Shown here: positions 49,246-49,439 of the stretch, piece after piece
Layout: every line of letters begins with the position of its first letter
How positions within the stretch are numbered: position 1 is the first letter of the stretch
Source: Flavobacteriales bacterium
Lineage (GTDB): Bacteria > Bacteroidota > Bacteroidia > DT-38
Direction: 5' to 3'
NCBI GenBank assembly: GCA_013214205.1
Contig: JABSPQ010000005.1
Span: 1-49,439, forward strand
DNA: 49,439 nt
Position numbers and translations under genes: made by a program
The notes under the pieces: model-generated
What the model was told of the DNA's origin: nothing
Seen by the model: the letters and a program-made list of their open reading frames with translations, nothing else
The model's database searches: none

Positions 49246-49439
49246 GAGAGTGCATTTATTACTTGAATTTAGGCTCCTAAAGGGAAAACCCCAATAAAAA
49301 AACATATGTCAAAACGTTTTTCAATTAATATGATATCCACAGTTACCAATCAAGGGTTGGTTCAATTTATGATTTATAAAGAAAATATGAATACAGATGT
49401 ATTAATAAAGTTTTTAGAGCAACTGATTAAATATCAAGA
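49246..49439 (+). pseudogene. Decayed IS630-family transposase (partial)
   Basis: The frame at 49246-49439 reads an ES-like segment, two stops (TGA at 49264, TAG at 49270), then APKGKTPIKKHMSKRFSINM and ISTVTNQGLVQFMIYKENMN, continuing to the window edge. The second part matches the DDE core of IS630/Tc1-type transposases, in which a D-E-x-G motif normally precedes APKGKTP by about 14 residues; here the distance is shorter, the aspartate is not seen and stops intervene. The gene is therefore broken on its N-terminal side. The rest of the protein would lie beyond 49439. The bases between 49130 and 49246 hold no recognisable gene. Confidence 0.65.

Noticed and set aside
1-49439. CRISPR array, prophage, restriction or toxin-antitoxin system
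   Set aside because: No regularly spaced repeats, phage structural genes, methylases or toxin-like pairs were seen. The XRE/membrane pair is the only candidate of that type, and its second protein does not look like a toxin.

Overview
The window is a compact, AT-rich stretch of a Bacteroidota chromosome, probably from Flavobacteriia (Flavobacteriales); the lower rank is a guess. Signs of the phylum are DUF4296, DUF6089 and DUF4254 proteins, a type IX secretion C-terminal sorting domain on a secreted arylsulfotransferase, the gene order nadK - DUF6089 - uppS - bamA - ompH - ompH - murI, weak ribosome binding sites, and many TAnnTTTG boxes (the Bacteroidota -7 promoter element) ahead of genes. 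Almost all genes are housekeeping genes; mobile or decayed DNA sits at both ends and in one small insert.

Layout. 1-137: right end of an IS66-type element, ending 2 bases past the tyrS stop. 140-9185: tyrS; an NAD-dependent epimerase; a three-gene operon (glycosyltransferase, dihydroorotase pyrC, DUF4296 lipoprotein); acs; an alpha/beta hydrolase with pdxJ; and a CBS-domain protein. 9205-18407: a long rightward run for the envelope (short Omp85 protein, nadK, two DUF6089 proteins, uppS, bamA, two Skp/OmpH chaperones, murI), coupling undecaprenyl phosphate, outer-membrane assembly and D-glutamate supply. murI has no ATG, GTG or TTG where its start must lie. 18408-19531: a small XRE regulator plus membrane protein module, bracketed by imperfect direct repeats. 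19532-31864: gamma-carbonic anhydrase, Nfu, AlbA_2 protein, aspS, tadA, a large M16 peptidase, a bacilliredoxin, trpS, a polysaccharide flippase, a small histidine-bearing membrane protein and hflX.

31868-39239: T9SS arylsulfotransferase, MsbA-like ABC exporter, rbfA, a LolC/E-type permease, dusB and a CPBP protease. 39262-42486: a leftward ExbB/ExbD proton-channel operon with an extra membrane protein and three exbD genes, one of them a segmental duplicate beyond a terminator. 42551-42638: tRNA-Ser(GGA). 42809-48839: a KamA-type radical SAM aminomutase, tatD, then DUF4254 - GT9 heptosyltransferase - asparagine synthase, a surface-glycan type cluster. 48842-49439: a truncated gene and a decayed IS630 transposase.

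No CRISPR array, phage, toxin-antitoxin pair or obvious defence system was found. The most notable signals are the missing murI start codon, the repeat-bracketed XRE/membrane module with its own well-formed promoter and possible operator, the exbD duplication that carried along the tail of the upstream gene, and a set of promoters whose -7 box ends only 4-5 bases before the ATG, implying leaderless mRNAs.
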